From assembly GCF_030812215.1 (NCBI RefSeq), contig NZ_JAUSSG010000007.1:310001-374000 (forward strand): 64,000 nucleotides of DNA. The letters run 5' to 3'. A model generated the notes under the pieces. The model made no database searches and was not told the DNA's origin. It saw nothing but the letters and a program-made list of their open reading frames with translations. Positions 1 to 9,337 of this stretch are shown here, piece by piece. The position numbers and the translations under genes were made by a program. Source of the DNA: Variovorax boronicumulans. GTDB lineage: Bacteria; Pseudomonadota; Gammaproteobacteria; Burkholderiales; Burkholderiaceae_C. How positions within the stretch are numbered: position 1 is the stretch's first letter; every line of letters starts with the position of its first letter.

Positions 1-525
1 TCGCCCACCGCGGTCCCCTGGTCGAGCACCTTCTGCGAGAACGGCGCCTGGGCCTCCTGCGTACGGCCGCCCGGCTCGAGCCAGAAGCGTTGCTGCGCAT
101 CGAAGTCGGCATCGGCGGGCATCGGGTGCGGCGCATTCCGCGAAACGTCGGTCAGCGGCAGGTTCGGCCGTTGCACCACCGGCGCGCCCCGCGCCGTGTT
201 CCTCGGGCCGAGCCCGATATCGCCGTCCACCACATGCACGCGCGATCCCCGCAGGTTGCCCAGCTCGCGCGCCAGCGCATCGGGCGACGGCGTATCCGCC
301 CGTATCGACGGCTCACCCTTGAACAGATAGAGCGCCACGTCCTTGCCTTCCGGATGGCCGGCCGCGCGCAGGTCTGCGGCGATGCGTTCGGCGCTCGGCG
401 GGTTGCCGTGCTCGGCCACCACCAGGATGCTGTCGGGCGGCACCGCCAACTCGATGTCGCTTGCGGGCATCGGGCGGCCATTCACCATCACGTCGCCCAC
501 CAGGTAGTTTTGGTCCGCCGGACGC
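1..525 (-). repeat. second copy of the duplicated C-terminal module (cut by window edge)
   Basis: Begins RPADQNYL and repeats IELAVPPDSI, RIAADLRA and DAQQRFWLEPGG in the same order as the copy at 1366-1890. The cysteine of the first copy (IYFCEG) is replaced by phenylalanine here (LYLFKG). Only about 175 residues are visible, so the intervening 280 residues may also be repeated to the left of the window. Confidence 0.85.
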
Positions 526-3500
526 ATCGGCGCCAGCAGGCTGCGCGAGCCCGGCACCTTGTCGAAGGCCTCCTCGATCTTGCTGCGCCACTTCAGCGTG
601 CCCTTGCCCTCGGGCCCATAGAGGCTCGCATCGGTCTCGTAGATGTAGATGTGGCGTGCCGGTTCGCCGTCCGGGAAGTCGGCGCTCTTGAACGGCGAGC
701 TGTCCTCGTAGCCAACGGCAATCGGCCCGCGGCCGACCGTCTGCGATTCCTGGCTGAAGGAGCTCGCCACGTTGAACTTGTGGCCCTTGAGCAAGGTCGT
801 GACGCCATTCGAATCGGTGACGAACGGCGCGCCGCCGCTCACGCGCGAATAGAACGCCTGCACCGGTGCGCCCTTCGCTTCCTCTTGCCGCATCACGTCC
901 TTCATGAACTGCATGCGCGCGGCCTTGTTGATCACGCCGCCCGGGTAGCGGTCCTTGTTGGCGCCCAGGTAGGTCGAGAACTGCCAGACCTCGCCGCGGG
1001 CCTGCAACGCCTCCCTGCTCGTCTCGCCCGCCGGCTTGCTGCCGCGGTAGAGCTCCGGCGGCAAGGTGTTGCGGTAGCTGTCGCCGATCAGCGCTTCCTT
1101 GTGGACCGAGATCAGGCCGATGGGTGCATCCGAGGCCGGTGTCGAGCCGGTCGCCGGATAGATCACCCGCGCATACCGCGTGCCGTTGGCGATCTCGCCG
1201 AGCCATTTGTTGATCATTCCCTCCGCGCCGAGCGCGTTGTACTCGGGGCTGACGCCCAACTGCCTGACCAGCAGCGGGAACACCTCCTGCGCGTTCTCCG
1301 CGGTCATCGGGCGCATGTCGACCACGCGGTCCTCGATGCCCAGGTGCAGCGGATCGATGGCCTTGTCGCCCACCCTCGCGCCCTGGTCGAGCACCTTCTG
1401 CGAGAACGGCGCCTGGGCCTCCGGCATGCGGCCGCCGGGCTCGAGCCAGAAGCGTTGCTGCGCGTCGAAGTCCGCATCGGCAATGACCGGATGCGGCGTC
1501 TTCTGCGAGACGTCGGTCAGCGGCAGGTTCGGCCGCTCCACGCCCGGGGTGCCCTCGAGCTTGGTCTTGGCGCCGAGCACGATGTTGCCGTCCACCGCAT
1601 GCACGCGCGCGCCGATCTTGTTGCTCAGTTCGCGCGCCAGCGATTCGGGTGCCGGCGCATTCGCCTGCTTCGGCGTTTTGCCTTCGCAGAAGTAGATCGT
1701 CACGTCCTGGCCTTCGGGATAGCCGCCGGCTCGCAGGTCCGCGGCAATGCGTGCGACGCTGGGCGGGTTGTCGAGCGTTGCCAGCACCAGGATGCTGTCG
1801 GGCGGCACCGCCAGTTCGATATCGCGCACGGACACAGGGCGGCCGTTCACCGTCGCCTCGCCTTCGAGGTAGTTCAGGTCCGCCGGACGCGGGGTGGCCG
1901 GGCGTGCCGCGATCGGCGTCGCCTGGTCGGGCTGTTCGGCCAGCAAGGGCCGCGAGCCGGGCTTGGCGCCGGGCTTCAGCCCCGCCAGCAGGTTCACGAT
2001 GTCCTCGGCCACCGGCTGGCGCAGGAACTTGCCATCTCCGATGGCAGCCTCTTTGCCGCCGGCCATGTGCTTTTGGCGCAGGGCCGTGAGCGCCGCACCG
2101 TCCTCGGTGCTCAGATGCGTCTGAAGCTTGTCGAAGAAGGTGTCGAGCTGCTCGGTGCCGCCCTTGGGCACCACGGGTGTCGCGCCGTTCAGCGAGCGGT
2201 CGAGCAACTTGGGGAACCACTTGGGAACCTCCACGGTGCGCGTGTCGTCCGGCGACACCCGGAAGTCCTGCGTCTGCCCCTTCCTGACCGACTTGGCAGC
2301 CGAAGGCTCTTTCAGGCCGAGCTGCGCGCGGAATTCCACGCTGGTTCCGAGCACGCCCACGTCGAACAGCGTCGGCAGCGCGGCCACCGCGGTGAGGCGC
2401 TTGGAGAAGTCGGCGTTGGGCCGCCCCCTGCCGCCCGTCATGGCATCGATCAGGTTGCCCGTGCCCACCAGGTGGTGCGGCGACGGCGCCGAACGCTGCA
2501 GGCCGGGAGGCAAGGCGCCGTAGACGACCTTCTTCACGCCGTAGATGCCCCGCTGCAGGGTGCGTTCGAGCCGGTTGTCGGCAAAGATGACCCAGACGTT
2601 GCTGGTCGACTCGTTGGGCACGCGGCGCTGCTTGCCCGTGAGGTCGGTGAAGGCTTCGGTGAGCGGCTTGCCCGGCACCGAGGTGCGGTGGTGGTTGCCG
2701 CCGCGGTTGGGCACGAAGAACAGCGCCTTTTCGGAATCGCCACTCACGTGGCCCTGCTTGATCAGCGCCTTGAAGCCGGCCACGTCGGGCTTGGCGATGA
2801 AGTCGCGCACGGTGATCGCCACCGGGTCGTGCAGCGCGCCGGGCACCCGGTCGGGTACCACGACCTGCACGCGGTACTTCGCATCGCCGAAGGTCTTCTT
2901 GAACTGATCGAAGAAACGCGTGGGCACCACGTCGCCCGCACCGATCACGTCGTTCAGCAGCATCTGCGATCGCCGCTCGACCGAGGGCGTGACCGGCAAC
3001 GGGTTGCCCACCAGCTTCTTGACGATCGGCAGCAGCGGCGCGATGCGGAAGTCCTCGATCACGCGATCGAACATCAGGCTGCTGGGCACCTTCACATGGC
3101 CGTCGGGCGAACTGGAGGCCTTGCCGCCGAAGAAGTCCTTCTCGCCCGCGCCCAGCTTGACCTTGTCGCCCTCGAGCTTGACGCTGATCTCCAGCTCCAC
3201 CACGCGGCCCGAGCCGTCTGCGGCCGGACCGATGTCCTTGGCCGAGCGAATGTTGACGCCGTAACCGGGTGTGCCTTTCTCGCCGAACAGCTCGGTCTTG
3301 GCTGTATTGATCAGGTCCTTCGCGAACACGGTAAAAATGGTGTCGCGTGACATCGGGCTCAGGCCCCACTGCAGCATGCTGGTGCGGCGGTACTCGTCGG
3401 GCCGCACGGCCACCGACAGCTCACGGCCCAGCGCGTCGCGGATCGGCACCGTGGAGCGAAAGCGGATGCTGTCCATCGCCCCCGTGGCGATGGCGCGCAG

Positions 3501-6500
3501 GTTGGAGCGGGTGCCGATCCCGGAGCTCACCGACTGCATGGTGGGCGACGCCAGCGGTGCGTACTCGCCCACGTTCAGGCGGCCGCGCACGGTCGCGCCC
3601 AGGCGCATGTCGATGCGCGCCGATCGCGCGGCCGCGCGATCGGCCGCCACCGCGACCGGGTCAGGCCGGGTGCCCGAGCCGTACAGCGCCACCATCTCGG
3701 AGCCGCTCAGGTACGACATGCGCTGGTCGTAGCCGTCGTAGGCCGGCCGCGCGAGCGGGTCGCCGGGCTGGCGCTCCTTCAGCGGCTTGGTCGCTGTCAC
3801 GACGATCTCGGGCTCTCCCTCCGCATTCGGCTTGCGCGCGATCTTGATGTCGTCGAAGCCCGCGGCGCGCATCCGCACATGAATGGCGGCGTCCTGCGCT
3901 TCCTCGCGGTCCTTCGTTTCCTGCGCCTCGTCGCCCTTGCGCCGCACGCCGCCGTCGTTGTCGCTTTCACTCGAGGACTTGCCGGTGCCGGCGGTCTTGC
4001 CCCGGGTGTTGCCGGCGCCGCTCGCGGCGACGCCCTCGGAAGCGGAAGCCACGGTCTTCTGGGTGTCGATCGCCACGCGGAACTCGACCTCCCCGCCCGG
4101 CGCCATCGCCTTCGCTGCGTTGGGCTGCACGTCCAGGCCCGTCGTCAGGTCGTCCAGCTTGACGCCACCCACCTTCAGCGTGGTGGCATCGCTGCCTGCG
4201 AGTCCTGGCAGTTCGTTCACGGGCGCATCGATCTTCACCGGCGCCATGTCGACCGGCGTCACATCCGGCGTGCTGCGCGGCGCCGTGGGCACGGGCGGCT
4301 GGTTGGCGGCATCGTTGCCCGCCTGCGCCTTGGCGCGGGCCGCCATCATCGGGTGCAGCGCGATGTTGTTGAGCGTGCCCGGCAAGGCCTGCAGCGAGGC
4401 GGCGATGAACTCGCCCTTGTTCATGCCTCGGCCCTCGTTCAGGTATGAGATGAGCTGGCCGGTGCCGAGCGACCCCACGCCATCGGTCACGAACTGGCCG
4501 GAGAAGCCGGCGTAGGACATCTTCTGCGTGCCTGCGGTCGCATTGGAGGCGGTGCTCGTCGTTGCGCTGCCGGCCGCGTTCGTCGTTGCGTTGCTGGCCG
4601 CGTTCGTCGTTGCGCTGCCGGCCGCGTTCGTCGTTGCGCTGCTGGCTGCATTCGTCGTCGCGTTGGTAGCCGCGTTCGTCGTCGCGTTGGTAGCCGCGTT
4701 CGTCGTCGCGCTGGTGGCCGCGTTCGTCGTCGCGTTGGCGGCCGCGTTCGTCGTCGCGTTGGCGGCCGCGTTCGTCGTCGCGTTGGTAGCCGCGTTCGTC
4801 GTCGCGTTGGTAGCCGCGTTCGTCGTCGCGTTGGCGGCCGCGTTCGTCGTCGCGTTGGTAGCCGCGTTCGTCGTCGCGTTGGCGGCCGCGTTCGTCGTCG
4901 CGTTGGCGGCCGCATTCGTCGTTCCGGTGCTGGCCGCAGCCGGCGCCACCTTCCACAGCGGGATTGCACCCGAAGCACCGCCCGTGAACGGAGCACTCGC
5001 CAGGCCTGCAACCGAACTCACGACGGTCGCGCCGATGCGCTTGTTGCCTTCCTCCGTGCCCCACTGTCCGTCGAGGCCGACGCGCCCGCTTTCCACTGCA
5101 ACACGGCCCACGCCGTCGACCGCCTGCGAAGTGATGCCGGCGCGCGCGCCGACCGCCGCACGCCCCCAGGTGTTGAGCACGCCCTCGCTTTTGACAAAGG
5201 CCTCCTTGGCCAACAGCTTGGTGCTCACCGCGGCGCTGGTCTTGATGCCCGCGCCCACGCCGGTGGCCGTGACGATGTTGCTCGCCACGTCGATGGCCTC
5301 GTCCTTCAGCGTGAACTTGACGTCTTCCCAACTGGCGTTGCCCGTCACTGCCTTGGCCTCGAGCGTCCAGAGCGAGGTGTGGCCGTCGGCATAGATGTCG
5401 CGGCCCTGCGCGGCGGCGACGACGTCGCCCGTGGTGTCCCAGACCTCGCTCACCAGCATCGCGGCGCCGAAGCCCACGGCCACGTTGCCGCCCGAGGCGA
5501 TGGTCGCGGCAATGCCCGCAGCGGCGGTGACCGTCATGCGCACCGCCTCGTCGACCACGCTCCAGGTGCCGTCGGCGTCCTGCACCTGCTGCGCAAGCTC
5601 GGCCGACTTCACGTCGTAGGTGTCCATGAGGGCGTCTTCTTCGCTCGCGTACTTCGAGACGGAAATCTTCCCGTCGGCCAGGTCCTTGCGCAGCTGGTTC
5701 GACTTGTCGAGCTGGTCCTTCGTGTAGTCCTTGGCATCGTCGGCGGAGTCGCCGAACATCGCGCCCCACGCATCGCGCACGAAGGTGTGCTTCTCGATGC
5801 CCTTGTTGATGCCGTCCAGGTCCTTCTGGATCTGCGTGCTGTCCTGGTCCCCCGCGCCGAGCAGCTTGCCCTTCACGTCATAGAACGTGGTTCTGGCCGA
5901 CTGCAGTTGCTGCCCCTGCTCGCTGGGCGAGAGCAGCGCGTTGATCTGGTCGCTGCGGTATTCGGCCGCGCGCACGCTGCGCTGGTCCTGGTCGGTGCCC
6001 AGCGCATCGAGCTTGGCCTTGAGGTCGGGGTTGCGCTTGCCCCAATCCTCGATGTAGGCGTCGACCACCTTGGCCTTGTCGTGCAGCGGCTGCTCGGTGA
6101 GCTCCTTGATCTGCACCTTCAGCTTGGCGTTGGAATCGCTGTTGTCGCTCGCGTATTCCTCGTCGGACTCCTTCATCTTCTCGGGGTCGGCCCGGTCGGC
6201 CGCCGACATGCCCTGCAGGTGCTGCGTGTACTTCTTGTCCGCGCCGATCTGCAGTTCCTTGACCTGCCCGTCGATCACGTTCTTCCGCAGGGCATCGAGC
6301 GTGACCTGGTTCTCGTTCTCGCCGGGACCCACGAAGTTCTCGGAGAACAGCGTCGGGTTGGCCTTGACCCAGGCGTCCTTCTTCTGCTGCAGGCGGTCGA
6401 GATCGCCCTGCGACAGGTGCGTGCCGGCCTTGGTGCTCGCGCTCAGCGCATCGTCGTAGCGCAGGTCGCTGGCCACCGCGGCGTCGCTGGTCTTGTTGCG

Positions 6501-9305
6501 GGCCAGCCAGGCATTGCGCGCGGGACGCCCCTCGGGCGTGAGGTAATCCTCCCCGTACTTGTCCATGTCCTTCTGCTGGTAGACGAAGGCCTCCCAGGCC
6601 GCATCGTTCTCCTGCTTCGAGTCGGGATACATGCGCATCGGGGGCACCTGGCCCTCGGCCTTCATCTTGTCGGCCGTCTTCTTGTCGATGCCCTGCCACA
6701 TCCAGACGTCGTCCTTCCATTTCTGGAACTCGGTCTGCAGGTTGGTGTCCGCGTTGGCCTTGGCGGTGTCGTTGATCTGCTTTTCCAGCCCCGACTTGGC
6801 GAGCGTCACGTCCTTGTTGGCCAGGTCGACCAGCCGGTCGACGTTGTCCAGCGCCGCGAGCTTGATGTCCAGCACGGCGGCTGCATCGGCCTTTTCCTGG
6901 CTGCCGGGGCGCGCATACGAGTGGTTCTGGTAGGCGATGGCCGCCTGCTTGTCGAGCACCACCTGCTGGTTCTTGGTGAGCGCGGCCGTGTATTGCGCGC
7001 CGGCGATGGTCACCTCGCCCTTGGCGGCGTTCTGCTTCTCGACCAGCGCCTTGCGCTCCGCGCGCAGGTCGGTCGTCGACTCGCCCATGCGGTTGTAGAG
7101 GCGGATGTTCTTGTCGATATCCGCGATCTGCGTGTTGTAGCTGGCGGCGAAGTCGGCCTTGTTCTCGGCCTGCTTCTGCAGGTAGGCCAGCCCGCCGCTC
7201 TTTTCCACGACCACCGGCTGCTTGGTCTTGGGGTCCGTGTCGTGGACCGTGTACGTGGACTTCTCGTTGACGACCTGCCGGGTGATCTTGTCATGCTGCC
7301 AGTCGTGCCACTCCACCACCACGCGGTCGGTGATGGGGTCGTACATGGTGCGCGTCTCGACGTCGCCGTTGTCGGAAGTGGGCTTGGTCACCTCCACCGT
7401 GCCCTCGGGCAGCGCCGCCAGCACCTGGTCTTCGGTCAGGCCCATGCTCTTGGCCACTTCGGCCAGGGGCTTGTTGTCTTCGAAGATCGCCTTGCGCGCG
7501 GTCTCGCCCGGGCCGCTCTTGTCGTCGGGCTTGCCTTCGAGCACCGTGCGGCGCCCGCTCGCCGAGGTGGCCACGGCCTGCACTGTGCCGTCGCTCGCGA
7601 CGGTCCGCTCCAGCGTGGTGCCGTCCTTGTTGTAGGTCTTTACGGTGGTGGTCACGTCGGACACCACCAGCTCCTGGCCCGGCTCGAGCGGCTTGCCGTA
7701 GTCGACCGTGGGGTTCAGCGTGAACAGCTGCTCGGGCGTGCGGCCCACGGCCTTCGCAAAGTCGAGATAGCCCTCGCGCTCGCCCACGGGGCGCGTGATC
7801 TTCGCGCCAGTCAGCGAGGTCGTGGTGTCGACGCGCAGGCCGTTCTTGTCCACCACGCTCTCGGTCCGTGTGCCGGCCTGCGGATCGATGGTGGTCGTGG
7901 TGGTCGTGCCGGCCTTCTCGTCCTTGGTCACGTGGCTGTAGCGCCCCTTGCCGTCTTCCGTCGCCTCGATGGTCTTCTTGCCGCCAGGCGCAGCGGGGTC
8001 GGCGATGCTGCCCTTCACCGTCACTGTCTTTTCCTTGACATCGTGCGTGTAGGAGAGCGAGGAGCCGCCCTTGGTCACGGTCGTGACCTGCTTATCGCCG
8101 TCAGGCTTGCCCGACACGATCGCGATGCCCGAGGCACTGGCTTCCGAGATCACCTTGTCCGCGCCGATGTTCCGGTCCTTGGCGATCTGGTCGACGGTCT
8201 TGCCGTCCGCAATGGCCGAGAGCGTCTTGGTGACCTCCGGCGTCACCACCGTCGGCTTGGGCGGGAACAGGCTCAAGCTGCTCAGCGGTGCAACCGGCGT
8301 CGTGACCGTGGTGCTCGACGATGGCCCGGCCAGCGTCGAGGGAAAGGTCGTCGGCGCCAGCAACGTGTTGTTGTTCTGCCCCGCCGGTGTCAGGGGCGCC
8401 AGCAACAGGCCGTTGTTGCTCGTCGGAAACTGCGGACGCGCCTGCACCTGCAAGAGCTGCAACAGCGGCGAGTGCAACGGGTCGGTGGGCATCGGCGTCG
8501 TCGCCTGCACCGTGGGAAACGGCTGCGTTGGGGTCTGACTCGCGGGCGGGCTGCCGTAGAACTCGGTCTGCGCGTCGGTGCCGACGGCCTCGGTGAACGT
8601 CTTGTTCGCCGCATTGGCGTTGTTCCGCAGCGTGGTCGCGTTGGCCTGCGCATTCGAAAGGTCGGTGCGTTCCTTGTCGGTGATGACGGCCTGCGGCTTG
8701 CTCGCGGGCGGCGTCAGCTCGACCACCTTGGCCTCGGCGTCCTGCGCCTTGCTCTCCTTCTCCTGCGAATCGAGGTAGAGCTTCGAGAGGTCGTCGGTCG
8801 TCTTTGCGTCGTTGCGGCTGGTCTGCGCGTCCTGCACCTTCTTGTCAGTGGCCGGGGAAGCCTTGGCATCCGGGCTTTTCTGCTGCTCCTTCTTCTGGTC
8901 GACCTGGGCCTTCAGCAGCGTGAGGTCCTTGTCCTTCAGGTTGGCCTCGGCGCTCGCGCTCTTGGCGCGCGCGTCTTCGAGCTTGGCGTCCTGCTGGGCC
9001 TTCTTGGCCTTGTTGATGTCGGCGAGGTCCTTGGACTTCTGGGCCTGCGTCTCCGCGGCAGCGGCCTGGTCCTTGACCTTCTGGGCCTGCTTCTGCGCAT
9101 CGATGGCGCGCTGCCGCGCCGCCTCGGCCTGTCGCTGCGCCTCGCGCAGTTTCTCCAGCAGCGCCTCGAGCTGGCGCTGCAGTTCCCGTGCGCGCGCGGC
9201 GGCATCCGACTCGGGCGAGCTCGCGGGCTGCTGTGGCTGGTTCACCGGGTTGGGAACGTTCACCGGCACGCGTACGCTGCCGCCTCCATCCGCAATCATG
9301 ACCAT
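1..9305 (-). CDS. giant T3SS-linked protein of unknown function (C-terminus beyond window)
   Basis: I do not recognise this protein as a named family. One uninterrupted frame runs from an ATG at 9305 (ribosome site AGGA just upstream) off the left edge, giving at least 3,101 residues. I checked that internal methionine codons at 5759 and 3353 are in frame with the start. Seen along the chain: an Ala/Gln/Lys-rich coiled coil (about residues 20-190); a Pro/Thr/Gln-rich stretch (about 230-340); a LysM-like segment (about 511-549) ending LEPGQELVV, flanked by short look-alike segments near 370 and 615; long helical regions; a Gly/Ala-rich hydrophobic stretch (about 1254-1288); a 24-nt repeat tract (about 1458-1585); and a duplicated C-terminal module with a 455-residue period. 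It starts 32 bp after sctU, so it is probably the last gene of the T3SS operon. A secreted substrate, surface protein or toxin-like effector are all possible; none is shown. Confidence 0.75.
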   Translation of the reverse strand, partial: MVMIADGGGSVRVPVNVPNPVNQPQQPASSPESDAAARARELQRQLEALLEKLREAQRQAEAARQRAIDAQKQAQKVKDQAAAAETQAQKSKDLADINKAKKAQQDAKLEDARAKSASAEANLKDKDLTLLKAQVDQKKEQQKSPDAKASPATDKKVQDAQTSRNDAKTTDDLSKLYLDSQEKESKAQDAEAKVVELTPPASKPQAVITDKERTDLSNAQANATTLRNNANAANKTFTEAVGTDAQTEFYGSPPASQTPTQPFPTVQATTPMPTDPLHSPLLQLLQVQARPQFPTSNNGLLLAPLTPAGQNNNTLLAPTTFPSTLAGPSSSTTVTTPVAPLSSLSLFPPKPTVVTPEVTKTLSAIADGKTVDQIAKDRNIGADKVISEASASGIAIVSGKPDGDKQVTTVTKGGSSLSYTHDVKEKTVTVKGSIADPAAPGGKKTIEATEDGKGRYSHVTKDEKAGTTTTTTIDPQAGTRTESVVDKNGLRVDTTTSLTGAKITRPVGEREGYLDFAKAVGRTPEQLFTLNPTVDYGKPLEPGQELVVSDVTTTVKTYNKDGTTLERTVASDGTVQAVATSASGRRTVLEGKPDDKSGPGETARKAIFEDNKPLAEVAKSMGLTEDQVLAALPEGTVEVTKPTSDNGDVETRTMYDPITDRVVVEWHDWQHDKITRQVVNEKSTYTVHDTDPKTKQPVVVEKSGGLAYLQKQAENKADFAASYNTQIADIDKNIRLYNRMGESTTDLRAERKALVEKQNAAKGEVTIAGAQYTAALTKNQQVVLDKQAAIAYQNHSYARPGSQEKADAAAVLDIKLAALDNVDRLVDLANKDVTLAKSGLEKQINDTAKANADTNLQTEFQKWKDDVWMWQGIDKKTADKMKAEGQVPPMRMYPDSKQENDAAWEAFVYQQKDMDKYGEDYLTPEGRPARNAWLARNKTSDAAVASDLRYDDALSASTKAGTHLSQGDLDRLQQKKDAWVKANPTLFSENFVGPGENENQVTLDALRKNVIDGQVKELQIGADKKYTQHLQGMSAADRADPEKMKESDEEYASDNSDSNAKLKVQIKELTEQPLHDKAKVVDAYIEDWGKRNPDLKAKLDALGTDQDQRSVRAAEYRSDQINALLSPSEQGQQLQSARTTFYDVKGKLLGAGDQDSTQIQKDLDGINKGIEKHTFVRDAWGAMFGDSADDAKDYTKDQLDKSNQLRKDLADGKISVSKYASEEDALMDTYDVKSAELAQQVQDADGTWSVVDEAVRMTVTAAAGIAATIASGGNVAVGFGAAMLVSEVWDTTGDVVAAAQGRDIYADGHTSLWTLEAKAVTGNASWEDVKFTLKDEAIDVASNIVTATGVGAGIKTSAAVSTKLLAKEAFVKSEGVLNTWGRAAVGARAGITSQAVDGVGRVAVESGRVGLDGQWGTEEGNKRIGATVVSSVAGLASAPFTGGASGAIPLWKVAPAAASTGTTNAAANATTNAAANATTNAATNATTNAAANATTNAATNATTNAATNATTNAAANATTNAAANATTNAATSATTNAATNATTNAATNATTNAASSATTNAAGSATTNAASNATTNAAGSATTSTASNATAGTQKMSYAGFSGQFVTDGVGSLGTGQLISYLNEGRGMNKGEFIAASLQALPGTLNNIALHPMMAARAKAQAGNDAANQPPVPTAPRSTPDVTPVDMAPVKIDAPVNELPGLAGSDATTLKVGGVKLDDLTTGLDVQPNAAKAMAPGGEVEFRVAIDTQKTVASASEGVAASGAGNTRGKTAGTGKSSSESDNDGGVRRKGDEAQETKDREEAQDAAIHVRMRAAGFDDIKIARKPNAEGEPEIVVTATKPLKERQPGDPLARPAYDGYDQRMSYLSGSEMVALYGSGTRPDPVAVAADRAAARSARIDMRLGATVRGRLNVGEYAPLASPTMQSVSSGIGTRSNLRAIATGAMDSIRFRSTVPIRDALGRELSVAVRPDEYRRTSMLQWGLSPMSRDTIFTVFAKDLINTAKTELFGEKGTPGYGVNIRSAKDIGPAADGSGRVVELEISVKLEGDKVKLGAGEKDFFGGKASSSPDGHVKVPSSLMFDRVIEDFRIAPLLPIVKKLVGNPLPVTPSVERRSQMLLNDVIGAGDVVPTRFFDQFKKTFGDAKYRVQVVVPDRVPGALHDPVAITVRDFIAKPDVAGFKALIKQGHVSGDSEKALFFVPNRGGNHHRTSVPGKPLTEAFTDLTGKQRRVPNESTSNVWVIFADNRLERTLQRGIYGVKKVVYGALPPGLQRSAPSPHHLVGTGNLIDAMTGGRGRPNADFSKRLTAVAALPTLFDVGVLGTSVEFRAQLGLKEPSAAKSVRKGQTQDFRVSPDDTRTVEVPKWFPKLLDRSLNGATPVVPKGGTEQLDTFFDKLQTHLSTEDGAALTALRQKHMAGGKEAAIGDGKFLRQPVAEDIVNLLAGLKPGAKPGSRPLLAEQPDQATPIAARPATPRPADLNYLEGEATVNGRPVSVRDIELAVPPDSILVLATLDNPPSVARIAADLRAGGYPEGQDVTIYFCEGKTPKQANAPAPESLARELSNKIGARVHAVDGNIVLGAKTKLEGTPGVERPNLPLTDVSQKTPHPVIADADFDAQQRFWLEPGGRMPEAQAPFSQKVLDQGARVGDKAIDPLHLGIEDRVVDMRPMTAENAQEVFPLLVRQLGVSPEYNALGAEGMINKWLGEIANGTRYARVIYPATGSTPASDAPIGLISVHKEALIGDSYRNTLPPELYRGSKPAGETSREALQARGEVWQFSTYLGANKDRYPGGVINKAARMQFMKDVMRQEEAKGAPVQAFYSRVSGGAPFVTDSNGVTTLLKGHKFNVASSFSQESQTVGRGPIAVGYEDSSPFKSADFPDGEPARHIYIYETDASLYGPEGKGTLKWRSKIEEAFDKVPGSRSLLAPMRPADQNYLVGDVMVNGRPMPASDIELAVPPDSILVVAEHGNPPSAERIAADLRAAGHPEGKDVALYLFKGEPSIRADTPSPDALARELGNLRGSRVHVVDGDIGLGPRNTARGAPVVQRPNLPLTDVSRNAPHPMPADADFDAQQRFWLEPGGRTQEAQAPFSQKVLDQGTAVG
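1366..1890 (-). repeat. first copy of the duplicated C-terminal module of the giant protein
   Basis: This stretch (about residues 2472-2646) recurs 1,365 bp away at 1-525, so the module period is exactly 455 codons. It begins RPADLNYL and includes IELAVPPDSI, RIAADLRA, IYFCEGKTP, a LARELSN-type helix and DAQQRFWLEPGG. DNA similarity between the copies is strong (for example the block coding for FSQKVLDQG). The arrangement Y-x-C followed by an x-LA-x-x-L helix resembles segments of bacterial polymorphic-toxin pre-domains. That resemblance is a weak inference. Confidence 0.85.
4550..4930 (-). repeat. 24-nt tandem repeat inside the giant gene
   Basis: About 15 in-register copies of a 24-base unit, plus a degenerate copy at the low-coordinate end, lie head to tail. 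The core TTCGTCGT (plus-strand reading) recurs every 24 bases from 4579 to 4915. In the coding frame each unit gives eight residues of the type TTNAA(A/T)NA, so the tract is a low-complexity Asn/Thr/Ala linker of roughly 125 residues. Because the unit is a multiple of three, gain or loss of copies keeps the frame. Confidence 0.95.
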
Positions 9306-9337
9306 GGGGTGTTCCTTTCGATCATCGTTTCTTCAAT

